Below, one piece after another: positions 1-9,638 of a stretch of DNA of 64,000 nucleotides. Position 1 is the first letter of the stretch, and each line of letters opens with the position of its first letter. The DNA is from Akebia trifoliata (taxonomy: Eukaryota; Streptophyta; Magnoliopsida; Ranunculales; Lardizabalaceae), in NCBI GenBank assembly GCA_017979445.1, contig CM030718.1, positions 15,106,760 to 15,170,759 of the forward strand, read 5' to 3'. The position numbers and the translations under genes were made by a program. The notes below the pieces were generated by a model, which saw only the letters and a list, made by a program, of their open reading frames with translations, did not search any database and was not told the DNA's origin.

Positions 1-1583
1 ATAAAAGTAAATAGCGTCTCGCGCCAACAGAAAGTAAATAAACATGCAACCAGAAACATTATCCTTAGATATCCGTTCACCAACCTACACAATACAACAA
101 TGTAAAATGCAGACATCACCCCTCAAGTGTGATTCTGATATTTTACCATTTTATACCCTTTTTCCTATTTTTGATTTTTACCATTTTTAATCTTTCAAAC
201 AAAACATCCACTTTTTGATATTCATCAACTCAATTTGAGTTAATTGAATATTAAAATTATTTTTTCAACTATGAAATTCATTTTTATCAATAATATTGAA
301 AAAAATATCAAAACTTAAATCAAAACGGGGTCCGAATGGTGCACAGGACCCAACTGACGGAAATAACCTAGTGAGATATCCTACCCACGTACAATTTTAT
401 TATAAAATACAATTAAACTTATCAACATGCAAGTTCTAACATGAATTTAAATAAACAAAAATAATTCTATATTTTTGGAAATTCACCACCAATTTTTTAA
501 TAAAATCCTATATGCAATTTTTACAATCTACGATTACTAATAAAAATTAAGAGTTCTTTACTATCTCTATGCGAAATGATCGAAGCGCGTGCATGAAAAT
601 TGAGATAGTTTGAATTTCGAGGTGATTGATTTTTGAATCTAACCCGGTGGTTTCGAAGATCTTGATGCCATCGTCCTTTCTCCCTTCTACGACGGAGGAC
701 GGTTTGATCCCGAAACGGATGAAATCCGATGTCAAACTTTTGAAACTTCCGTATATAAATACAGCTGATTTTTGATGATATGGAGTGAAAGAGAGATGAA
801 ACGAAGAGATCTTGGGTGGATTTTATAGATGTCGAGACTGTGGACCTTTCTCCATTCTATGTTGGAAGTCGATGGCGAGTGGTTTAAGACGAATTCGAGG
901 TTGAAAATCGTAGAAAAAATGAATTTAAAAAAAAAATGGGTTGGCTGGTTTTGGGTTGATTAAAACGAAAATGAATAGTGAAAAAAATTAAAAAAATTTA
1001 TTTATATATATCTTGGGACGAAATCCGTATTTTGCCTATTGTTTCGATTGACGATAACTTGACCATCCGGACTCCAAAACTGTCAAATGGATACTCTATT
1101 TTATCTAATTTTTCACTCCGGATCTAATGGTATGGTCAATTTTCATAAATTTTGTCTCTAACAAAAATTTACATTTTTACCCTGAGGTGATCCCAAAAAT
1201 TGACGTCATTTTCGTTTTTAACGATAATTCAACTTTCTGTCCTCCAAAAATAATAAATAGTTCATATTCAATAATTTTTTATTACGAACCCAATGGTATA
1301 ATCAAATCTTAATAATTCTTACTTTAGCAAAAAGTTACTATTTTAGCCTAGTCCGATTCGGTAATCGAGGATTTTATAATTTCTTTGTTCGGATTTGCAT
1401 TTGAGCGTGCTTACAGGGTAAAGTATATTTTTCAATCATTTTAAATCCAATGGTGAGGTTAGATTTCATTAAAAATGATCAGAAATATTCTAAAATTTAC
1501 CATAAGTCCCACTTTCAAGATTTTCTCAAATTTTTACTATTTATTTTTTCTCGAGATACGAATCAAAAATTCAGGATTTTACA
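1..1583 (-). mobile_element. LTR1-A: chromovirus-type LTR, cut by window edge
   Basis: This is part of a 2-3 kb LTR family seen again at 26025-28335, 36034-38923, 45474-47350, 48404-51601 and 56385-58372. It is read on the minus strand, where its native start is TGTAAAATCCTGAA at 1583. Shared landmarks are a block ending in TCGAGATACGAATC next to the terminus, a GTGCACAGGACCCAACTGACGG-like block near 340 and an ATGCAGACATCACCC block near 108. The native 3' end lies outside the window. Short open frames here are not conserved between copies, so I call no gene. The plus-strand neighbour at 1584 is LTR3-a, so LTR1-A probably inserted into it. Confidence 0.8.
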
Positions 1584-2163
1584 TTGCCCTTCTCTAACAC
1601 AATCAAGCACCCACATCACAATCCATATCTTCTATATCCTAACCCATCACCTTTCCCAAAAATACTCCAACAATTCATATCACAACCCACACCTTCCCTC
1701 ACCATTCCTTACAAAACCATTCTCACAAAACCAACCCACACTCTTTCTCTCTAATCAAACAACCACCATCACCAATCAACCAATCTCATCACCTCATTCT
1801 TGTATCTCCATTTGCCACATATCATCATCCCCTGAATTCTCTCAAAATCCAATCAACTAACCTCTTACACAACCCATTACCTTAATCTAAACACTCTACC
1901 TCCTCAATCAAATTAACACTCAATTAAACACCTAACCCCTTACACCCCCATTTTCCATCACTCATCTTATCTCACCAAACACTCCATCCAAATGATTCGG
2001 ATAAGATGCAAACCATTTGGATAAAAACACAATCCACTTCACTCATTACACAATTACATTTCCCTTCACTCTAAATTTCATACCTTTTACCTTTAAAACC
2101 TATGCCATTCTCCACTCTCCCAAGAATCCATCCTATTATACTCTTAAAATACCTTCCAAACAT

Positions 2164-2172
2164 CTATATATA
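2164..2172 (+). promoter_or_regulatory. Putative LTR3 TATA box
   Basis: CTATATATA sits in a C-rich region upstream of an AATAAA-containing stretch, as expected for the U3/R border of an LTR. It is called from sequence and position only. Confidence 0.35.
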
Positions 2173-3568
2173 CCCCTTCTCTTCCCAAAATGGGTTACCA
2201 ATTCTCTCATCAAGTCTCGTAAGAAAAAAAGACTACATTCATCTCAATTCTCTCATCACCTCTTCTCTACTCTTTCAATTGCACAAAACAAAAAAAATAG
2301 AAAAATAGACATTTCCTAAATCACAAAGGACCTTAGAAGACATTGAAGAAGAAGAAAAAAATAAAGATTGAAGCTTCAAGGTGGGTCAAAGCAAATTCCC
2401 CCCTTCTTCTTTTTCTCTACCTTCTCCATAGATCCCTCTTCTACTATCCCCCTCCTCTATTTATTTTTGTCTTAGAAGGCCTCTAAGATGTAATACTCCC
2501 CTCTTTTATCTCTAATAAATTGGACTTCGATCCGGTTAAAAGTATAAGGGTTGTAACCCCTTTCAGAAACAAAATCGATTTTAATCCTAAAAATTGTTTT
2601 GAGGCAAGTTGGAATTCAGTTCTTCTCAACCCATGAGAATGGATTCGAAACCTTAGCCAACATTTTTTTTAATATCAACTAAGTTTAAGGCTAATGCTCT
2701 TAGGATTATCTCTTTCAATGAGATGATCCTTATAAGCTAAAGCCAAAAACAAACCCCTACTTAGCGTATAAATACACGACACGTGGCACTTTCTTTTTCA
2801 TATTTTTTTAATTGAAATTACCGAGTTCTTTAAAGTTACCGTCACTTGACAGGAGAGAAGGGTGCCTAATACCTTCCCTTTTCTCCAATTGAGCCGCTTA
2901 CCCCGATCTTGAGGTTGATCGGTATCTTATCTATCAAGAGTCACTAAACGACGAAAATGACATTTTTCTAAAAAATATACATCGGGTGACCATTCCCACC
3001 CTCTTACAACATGAATGGTGGCGACTCCAATACTTATGCTCCGTTTGGAAAAGCTGTATGTTAAGTTGCTGATGCTGAATTAAGTTGGTGAAGCTGAGAG
3101 AAAGTTGTTGTTGTTGTTGCTGAAGCAACTTGTTGAATTGAGCATATTATTTGGTAACATGCTGTCTAACTGTGCTGTTAAGATGTTGAACTGTTTGGTA
3201 ACCTGCTGTCTAAAAATTGCTGGATGAAATTAAAAATAATATTTTAAAAAAAGATTATTTATCTGATATAAGTAATAATATGTTAACAATAAGTATAAAC
3301 ATAGGATTTAATATTAAAAAATAAAAATAAAACTTCAATTTCATTTTTCCTATACTAACATATATAATGTCTATCAAATAAATAATTAAATAAAATTTTA
3401 CATCATGTATATATGGCATTATAAATTTGTTGAGCAATCTCATCTCGTACAATATTCATATCAACAATCAAGACATGTAAACACCAATTGAACCTGAGAG
3501 CCCAAACACCCGTAGGGTAGGGCTAGGCCTAAGTTTCTTTCAAAATGCCCAATGGCCCATCAAGAGGA

Positions 3569-3884
3569 GACTTAAGGCTTCAAAAAGGCCTTTTAAAATA
3601 CAAATTTTTCTTGGTCCTTCACTTACCAACGGATCAGAGTCCTTTGGGCCTGAGTACTGATGTGATTGTAACCTTGTAGTTCACATATGGTAGCCTAGTC
3701 TTACTATCCTCACTCCCCCTCCCCAGACTTAAGGCTTCAAAAAGGCCTTTTAAAATACAAATTTTGCTTGGTCCCTCACTTACCGACGGATCAGAGTCCT
3801 TTGGGCCTGCGTACAGATGTGATTGTAACCTTGTAGTTCACATATGGTAGCCTAGTCTTACTATCCTCCCTCCCCCTCCCCCCC
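3569..3884. repeat. Two near-identical 158-bp tandem copies ending in a C tract
   Basis: GACTTAAGGCTTCAAAAAGG starts copies at about 3569 and 3727, and the copies differ at only a few positions. Each ends in a CTCCCCCTCCCC run; the second extends to a longer C run near 3885. They lie inside the TIR element. Confidence 0.85.
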
Positions 3885-5493
3885 CCCATTTTTTCTCATT
3901 CTGTTCGTATCCAACACAACAATTTATAATTACAAAATACAACCCATCACATATTTAATTCAACTTTGGTAATAAGTAATAAAATAAAGGTGATTCCAAG
4001 TCATAAACATCTTCTCACCTCATACCACACCCAAATAAGGTAGAGTGACCATTGTGAAACTCTAGTCTTCTGGATTTATGTTTGAGCAATTCGTTGTAAT
4101 TTACCTCAATTTTTTCCTTTGTGTGATTGTAATAAAGTTCAATGTTTACCATGTTTGCATCAATTACTGATTTGTTGTCAAATGCATCTCACTTGCATAT
4201 CTCTTTTGGTCTTTCTTAAGATTGACAGAGGTGGAGAAGATGCTTTTTTAGTGAGTGGTTACAATGGGGGAGTTCTTGCCGTTGCTGATGGTGTTTATTG
4301 AGCAAGTATTCAAGCCTTGACCTTTCGCTCTCCCAAAAGACATTTACCATCTTATCATTAGTTTGTTGAGACCCAATCCAAGGCAATTGACCATTGAGGT
4401 TATCCTCTTGTACCTATTTCAATGCCACCCTTCAAGGGTTCAACGTAGTTTGACCAACTTGACGTGCTCTTACCCCTTCATGTGGATCTAGTATTTGTAA
4501 TTGGTGTAAAAAAGAAAAACAACTATACACAAGTTTCTTTACAAATGATTAACATACAACTCTCTAAAAATTTCAAAATGATATTCATGTAACAAATTCT
4601 TGAAATTGAAAGGCAATTGTAATTCAAACTTTTTTATTTTTTGATAACCACTACTTTCTAACTCTCCACATGAGGGTCATCCATCTCATGGATGAAAAAT
4701 AAGACAAAAGTTGGCAAGCCCGTTGGCAAGCCCAAGCCCTACCCACACAACTCTTTAAATCAACTAAAAGGTCAATGTCAACTCTTAGACAAAAGTTGGT
4801 GTGCGTTAACAAAAGTTGGTGTGGAAATATAACTCTATTTCTGACCACATGTTTCTTTGGTTGTGGGAGAACATTGCTATCTCAAGTTCGATACAGATTC
4901 AAAGAGTTGTGTGGGTGAATCTTGTGGGTGCTGTCGAGAACCCAAAGGTGAGTTGAGTGTGACGAAGATGGGTTCCATGGGTGAGTCGTGAGTGAGAGAG
5001 GGTGTTGATACTGTGTTGGCCATTAATGGATGGCTGCGGTGCTGCTGTGTAGCTGAGCATTTGGAGTTAAAAGGAGATGAGATGATGAAGGTTTGGGAGT
5101 GATGGGTGAGAAGACAATGATGTTTGTGTGTTAATGGTGAATATGAGTGAGTGAGGGAGATGAATATGATGCTCTTGTAGGTGTTGGAACGAAGAGAATG
5201 AGGGTGAGTTTGGGTCCGATTGAGTTGGAGAAGATGACAATGGTGTAGAGACCGAAGGTTTGTGGGTGAGTGAGCATTGAAATCAATGGGTGAATGGAGG
5301 TAAATTTCTGACTTTACTCTTCTTTATCTTTTTTCTCTTTTTTTTTTTCCTTCTAGATTCTCTTAAAATTTTCGATGAATAACATGCTGTGGGAAGGATT
5401 GCTTTAACACGTGAATATTGAAAAATAAAAAAAAATTACTTACCTGAGGGAGTTGCAGAGATGATTTCTTGATTGTAAAATCAGAGAGAGATG

Positions 5494-5622
5494 ACCGTGT
5501 GATGTTGCAGAGACTCGTTGAAGAGTTGGAAGTCGAGAGACTCTGTTTTTGCGGAAGAACCGTGTGATGTTGCGGAGACTCGTTGAAGAGTTGGAAGTCA
5601 AGAGAGTCGGCTGTTTTCGACG
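5494..5622. repeat. 65-bp tandem duplication
   Basis: ACCGTGTGATGTTGC begins at 5494 and again at 5559, followed by the shared GAGACTCGTTGAAGAGTTGG block. It lies near the right end of the TIR element. It is responsible for the repetitive minus-strand open frames here, which I do not call as genes. Confidence 0.8.
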
Positions 5623-5776
5623 AAGGAATCGGCAATTAAAAAGAGTCCCACTCCATCCCAAACACTGAAGTTCCAAAAAATCGACCGTGTTCGGATGAAA
5701 TTAGCCTTCACACGGCTTTTCCAAACGTAGCATTAGTAGATGTGGCCATCATAATTGAGAACCACATGTCTACAGC

Positions 5777-5794
5777 TAGCGACTCTATTGGGGA
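5777..5794 (+). other. Primer binding site, Ogre/Tat type (LTR3 element)
   Basis: TAGCGACTCTATTGGGGA starts 3 bases after the LTR3 end. It matches the primer-site-like TGGTGACTCCATTGGGGA after the O1 5' LTR at 16 of 18 positions. As far as I know, Ogre elements use a TGGCGACTCC-type site complementary to a tRNA-Arg 3' end. That attribution is family knowledge, not something I could compute. Confidence 0.6.
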
Positions 5795-6486
5795 TACATG
5801 GCTTATCCCTCGTGACAACTTGGTCTTTTTGGAAAAAAAAAAGATTTTTTTTTTGTTTACTAACATGGTTATTTGATTGTTTGCTTATGTGTTCTTCTTT
5901 TATTTTCATTTACATATTCAAGTTGTAATATTTATTTACATTTGTGTTTTATATCAAAATGCTTATAAGGGGGTTGATGAAAAAAAAATGAAATAAAAAG
6001 AAACATCGCACGTGCACTTGCGAGCATAGCCCCATTGCACTACCACCCGACCCTCAATATATTTAGCCCCGATGACTAGTAGTTCTACGGTTTGAGATTA
6101 TTATTTCAAGTGTCAGAAATAAACACATCAAATCCGATCACCAACCAACGACATGCGTACTTTGGTATGCATCGAGGTTTGAACATCAGATAACCGAGAA
6201 ACCACCTATTAGACTCATGCATGTGTCCAATTAGATAAGCTAGGACACGTGTTATCAAGTTCACATCGACCCCCTAACAAAGTTGTATTTGCTTGAAGTT
6301 TTTCTCGGGCCTTGAAGCCCACATTGTAAGCCCAAGAAGGCACGCTTATATAGATCCTAAGCGATTTTATTTATTTTTTATTTTTCCTTCCCTTGGGTAA
6401 GAAAAAGGAATGCATTGCATCATTCAAAAAAAATATAGTGAACGATGAAAAATAGTGAGGAAACATTGACAGTAGTGGCTAAGGAA

Positions 6487-6513
6487 CCAGTTTCTGTGAT
6501 TTACAGAAACTGG
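6487..6513. repeat. Perfect 11-bp stem, 5-nt loop hairpin
   Basis: CCAGTTTCTGT pairs exactly with ACAGAAACTGG around the loop GATTT. It directly precedes an array whose units also carry inverted repeats. Confidence 0.85.
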
Positions 6514-6569
6514 ATTTCTTTTTGATCTGTGTCCATAAAACGGATAAACATAAATGTGTCTCATCCATT

Positions 6570-6780
6570 CCGAAAACACAGATGAAATAATGGACACCTC
6601 AACCGTGTTCAAAACACGGATAAAATAGTGAGCGCCTCATCGGTTTTGGAACCACGAATGAAATAACTAACGTTTCAACCATGTTCAAAACACGGATGAA
6701 ACAGTGGATGCTTAAACCGCGTTAAAAGTACGGATAAAACAATGGCTATTTCACCCGTGTTTCCAATACGGACCTTTAAG
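6570..6780. repeat. Degenerate ~38-bp minisatellite with internal hairpins
   Basis: An ACACGGATGAAATAGTG-like core recurs at about 6576, 6613, 6651, 6690 and 6728. The best hairpin is CCGTGTT-CAA-AACACGG at 6603-6619. Related but imperfect hairpins lie at 6679-6695 and 6755-6772. Confidence 0.65.
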
Positions 6781-6939
6781 AATCTGAGAATAAACTAGGA
6801 CTCCTGCTTGCTGTTCACACATCGATGCCACTTGTCAAAAAAAAAAAATGTGTGTCCCCAACTATTGGAAAATTGGATAAAATGGATTTTCTAAAAAAGG
6901 ATTTCAAAAGAAAAAAAATATGTTAAATTTCTCGAAATC

Positions 6940-7400
6940 AAACCAACCTTGTAGCCCCACCTTCTGTTTCAATTCAGGTCCCCGACCCATACCATTCAAA
7001 TCGAGTCCACGATCAAGATCCACTACAATTGAGTCCACGACCCAGATCCATTTCAATTGGGTTCACGACCCGATCCCTTCAAATCGAGTCTATGACCCAG
7101 ATCTACTTCAACTGTGTCCACGACCCAGATACACTTCAACTGGGTCTACGACCCATATCTATTTCAATTAGGTCCACGACCCAGATCAACTACAAAAAAG
7201 GTCCACGACCCAGATCCATTTCAATTGGGTTCACGACCCGATCCCTTCAAATCGAGTCTACGACCCAGATCTACTTCAACTGTGTCCACGACCCAGATAC
7301 ACTTCAACTGGGTCTACGACCCATATCTATTTCAATTAGGTCCACGACCCAGATCAACTACAAAAAAGGTCCACGACCCATATCGAACCAAGTCCATGAT
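6940..7400. repeat. 28-bp minisatellite with 168-bp higher-order unit
   Basis: The basic unit is (T)CCACGACCCAGATC plus TTCAATTGAG. Six variant units form a 168-bp block repeated almost exactly at 7033-7200 and 7201-7368; a third copy starts at 7369. GGGTC-TAC-GACCC and GGTC-CAC-GACC inverted repeats span the unit junctions. Because 168 is a multiple of 3, long spurious open frames result. Confidence 0.9.
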
Positions 7401-7734
7401 CTATTTATGATCTAACAAGGCTAACAATCGATCAATCAACTCAAATAAATTCAACTTTTTCCACAAAAAAAAAAGATTTAAAAGCGTCTATTGTAGTCCT
7501 TGATCAAAGTCGATGACTAGAAACGATCTTGTCCTATTGATACGGGGGGATAAACTACATGTATTCAAGAAAATGAGGTGATTTAAGAGTGCCCCTGCGA
7601 AAGTATTGTATGTCGCCTCTTACTTGGGGATTTGACTGACCGACTTTGATTTCAGATAACTAAATTGGAGGCTAAAAAAAAACATGTGCTCTTCCATCCT
7701 GATTTGCTCGCAAAAATCCTATTTTTCAAAATAT

Positions 7735-7977
7735 TTTACTAACTGCGTGTCCATACCATCTTCATGCTGATGTAATTCTGTTTTCAAAAGATTTTACTGA
7801 CTCTGAGTCGATGCCAGCTCCGTGCTGATGTAATTATTTTTTTAAAATATTTTACCGACTCCATGTCGATGCTAGCTCCGTATTGATGAAATTTCTTTTT
7901 CTAAATATTTTACCGACTCTATGTCGATGCCAACTCCGTGCTGATGCCAACTCCGTGTTGATGCCGACTCAATGTCA
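7735..7977. repeat. Left half of GACTCCGTGTCGATGCC hairpin array
   Basis: Alternating modules read (C)GACTCCGTGTCGATGC and CAGCTCCGTGCTGATG, separated by AT-rich spacers. The arms CGAC/GTCG, CAGC/GCTG and CAAC/GTTG pair across TCCGT. The array continues at 18522-18857 on the far side of O1, which inserted into it. Confidence 0.8.
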
Positions 7978-7982
7978 ATACC
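7978..7982. other. O1 target-site duplication, left (ATACC)
   Basis: ATACC immediately precedes the O1 5' LTR and recurs exactly after the 3' LTR at 18517-18521. Confidence 0.9.
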
Positions 7983-8599
7983 TATAGACACCTAATTTTT
8001 GCATTCGCCTGATTAATTAACTCGTCAACCTGATTGCAACGGTTCCAAATGATGGATGATTATTCCATTGCTAAATATGTTTCAGAAATTCTGATGAGGT
8101 ATCTCAAACTAATAAAATTATAGAAACCACACTACGCTAAGAAAATATAATCTCAAAAATATAGAAATCATTATTTTTCAGACAAAAAGAAGTTTCACGA
8201 TAAAAATCACTAAAAAATGACCAAATTACCAAAATACCCCTAACCTCAAAACATCCCTAGAGCCTACATTACGCTTAGAAAAACCCTTTCAAACACAAAA
8301 AACAACAAATCAAAATCAAATAAATTATTTTGTCAATTTTCACAAAATTTAACAAAATTACGAAAATGCCCCTTATAAAGTTCATGACCATTTCACACAA
8401 AAATTTTCATAAATGATAAAAACCAATATTCCCATTGAATTCCTTACGAAAAATCGATTCCAAAACATCATGGAACATTAAAAAATGACTTAAAACACAA
8501 AAAATCTTTTTCGAGGGTAAAATGGTAATTTTATAATTTGAATAATTAAAAATTTTGAAATAATAATTAAAACATATTATTAATGTAAAGTGAAATCCT

Positions 8600-8775
8600 A
8601 ATTAAAATTCAAGTCAATCAAGTAAGACTTAAGTCAAAATCCTAAAGTCAAGTCAATCAAGTAAGACTTAAGTCAAAACCCTAAGTTTAAGTCAATCAAG
8701 TAAGACTTAAGTCAAAATCTTAAAGTCAAGTCAATCAAGTGAGACTTAAGTCAAAACCCTAAATCAATCTAATAA
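8600..8775. repeat. ~40-bp array inside LTR2
   Basis: TCAAGTCAATCAAGTAAGAC recurs about four times. Each unit has AAGTC and GACTT arms. Equivalent arrays lie at 17470-17660, 39720-39930 (reverse), 59040-59120 (reverse, short) and 60750-60920. Confidence 0.85.
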
Positions 8776-9003
8776 GACCAAAGTCAAAACCCTAATAGAA
8801 TTTTAATTAAACTCTAAAACTATCTAAAAGAAACCTAATTAAACTCTAAAACTATTTAATAGAATTCTAATTAAACTATAAAACTATCTAATGTAATTCT
8901 AATTAAACATACTTTGTTTAAAAATAATTCTAATTAAACACTAACTTTATCTAAAATAATTCTTATTAAACACTAACTCTATCTAAAAATCATTTAAAAA
9001 AAT

Positions 9004-9012
9004 CTATAAATA
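9004..9012 (+). promoter_or_regulatory. LTR2 TATA box (O1 5' LTR)
   Basis: CTATAAATA is conserved at the same place in LTR2 copies: 17909-17917, 61112-61120 and, in reverse, 39533-39541. It is followed by a GGGTCC or AGGTCC run. Conservation among otherwise diverged copies supports a core promoter. Confidence 0.65.
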
Positions 9013-9620
9013 AGGGTCCCTATAACCTATTTTCAGATCAAAAAATAAACCTTAAGAAAAGTAAGTCAAAAAGCTTCCCTAGCCTTCCACAAACCTTAAT
9101 TTTGAAGCCCCAACTCCTTACCTAACATCTATACTCCAACTTTAGATAAAAAAACACTTAGAAATCCCTCAAAAACATCCAAAAATTCATAAACAAATCA
9201 GAAATATTCAGATCTAAGAACAAGGTACTTCGTCTTGGAGGTCTGAAGCAAATCCAGTGATAGAACAAAGCGAGGAGTACTATACGAGGAGCTATTCTAT
9301 TATATCTAAAGGAACGAAACCGTTGTGTTGCAAAGATAAATATTTTTATTTTTTATTATTATTATTATTTAGGTCTTTTTAGTAATATAATCATTTTTGA
9401 GAATTAGTAGAGATTGGCATTTGTCGAGCGGGGTTGGTGCCTAACACCTTCCAACCCCGTAATGTGATCCCCGAACTCGATATTTTTTAATAGATTAGTT
9501 GTTTGTTTATCCATTTCGAATCAACGTTCGGTTCTTAGACCGTAATAACGAGGTGGCAACTCCCAAATCTCAAAGTCAAAAGTGGATCCGCACACCCCCG
9601 CGGATTGAGGGCGCTTTCAG

Positions 9621-9638
9621 TGGTGACTCCATTGGGGA
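9621..9638 (+). other. O1 primer binding site
   Basis: TGGTGACTCCATTGGGGA lies one base after the 5' LTR. It matches the TGGCGACTCC-type site expected for Ogre/Tat elements, with one likely C-to-T change. Confidence 0.7.

Larger units (their letters stand above)
3037..5732. mobile_element. Non-autonomous TIR transposon, PIF/Harbinger-like
   Basis: The left end reads TGCTCCGTTTGGAAAAGC. The right end, reverse complemented, reads TGCTACGTTTGGAAAAGC. Both are flanked by TTA (3034-3036 and 5733-5735). A 3-bp TTA target duplication and a GTTTGG-containing terminal repeat fit the PIF/Harbinger superfamily. The body is about 2.7 kb with no transposase that I can recognise, so it would be non-autonomous. 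It lies inside LTR3-a: joining the flanks across one TTA restores a continuous LTR end. It carries a 158-bp duplication (3569-3884) and a 65-bp duplication (5494-5622). hAT is less likely because no 8-bp duplication is visible. Confidence 0.72.
1584..5774 (+). mobile_element. LTR3-a: Ogre/Tat-like LTR, 5' truncated, with TIR element inside
   Basis: Without the 2.7 kb insertion at 3037-5732 this is about 1.5 kb of LTR. It is homologous in reverse to 34958-36033, sharing the C-rich stretch with CTCTTACACAAC, the GATGATCCTTATAA block and the CATGAGAATGGATTC block. CTATATATA at 2164-2172 is a plausible TATA box, and AATAAA near 2514 a plausible poly(A) signal. The right end is placed at CA (5774), because a TAGCGACTCTATTGGGGA primer-site-like sequence starts 3 bases later. 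A GGTGGCGACTCC block near 3018 also occurs upstream of the end in LTR2, which supports the lineage. The left end was lost to LTR1-A. The 1.6-2.3 kb open frames are low-complexity C-rich sequence, not genes. Confidence 0.7.
5795..7690 (+). mobile_element. 5' leader of the LTR3 element, repeat-rich, non-coding
   Basis: This long leader lies between the primer site and the 7.7 kb array. The part at 7480-7680 (GGGGGGATAAACTAC, then a CTTGGGGATTTGACTG-like block) is homologous to the O1 leader at 11280-11460, which supports its identity as an Ogre-like 5' UTR. It holds a perfect 11-bp hairpin (6487-6513), a degenerate 38-bp array (6570-6780) and the CCACGACCC minisatellite (6940-7400). The open frames at 6920-7415 are translations of that minisatellite. 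No gag follows; the sequence runs directly into another array. Confidence 0.6.
7983..9619 (+). mobile_element. O1 5' LTR (LTR2)
   Basis: Starts TATAGACACC (canonical TGTAGACACC in other copies) and ends GCGCTTTCA. It is about 1.64 kb. It contains a roughly 40-bp array built on AAGTCAATCAAGTAAGACTT (8600-8770), CTATAAATA at 9004-9012, and the TTGGTGCCTAACACCTTCC block near 9435 that marks every LTR2 copy. Confidence 0.88.

Noticed and set aside
1450..2319. Long plus-strand open frames (136 and 100 codons)
   Set aside because: C-rich, stop-poor LTR3 sequence. Composition explains the frames, the LTR3-b copy does not keep them, and no domain is visible.
4119..4301. 60-codon plus-strand frame with a DRGGEDAFLVSGYNGGVLAVADGVY end
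   Set aside because: The end resembles a plant PP2C-like phosphatase segment (GGEDA, ADGV). It is a short scrap inside the TIR element with no exons on either side in frame, so at most a captured gene fragment; I could not support a gene call.
6920..7415. Open frames of 83-128 codons with repeated peptides
   Set aside because: They translate a 28-bp minisatellite in three frames; the 168-bp block is divisible by 3, which keeps frames open.
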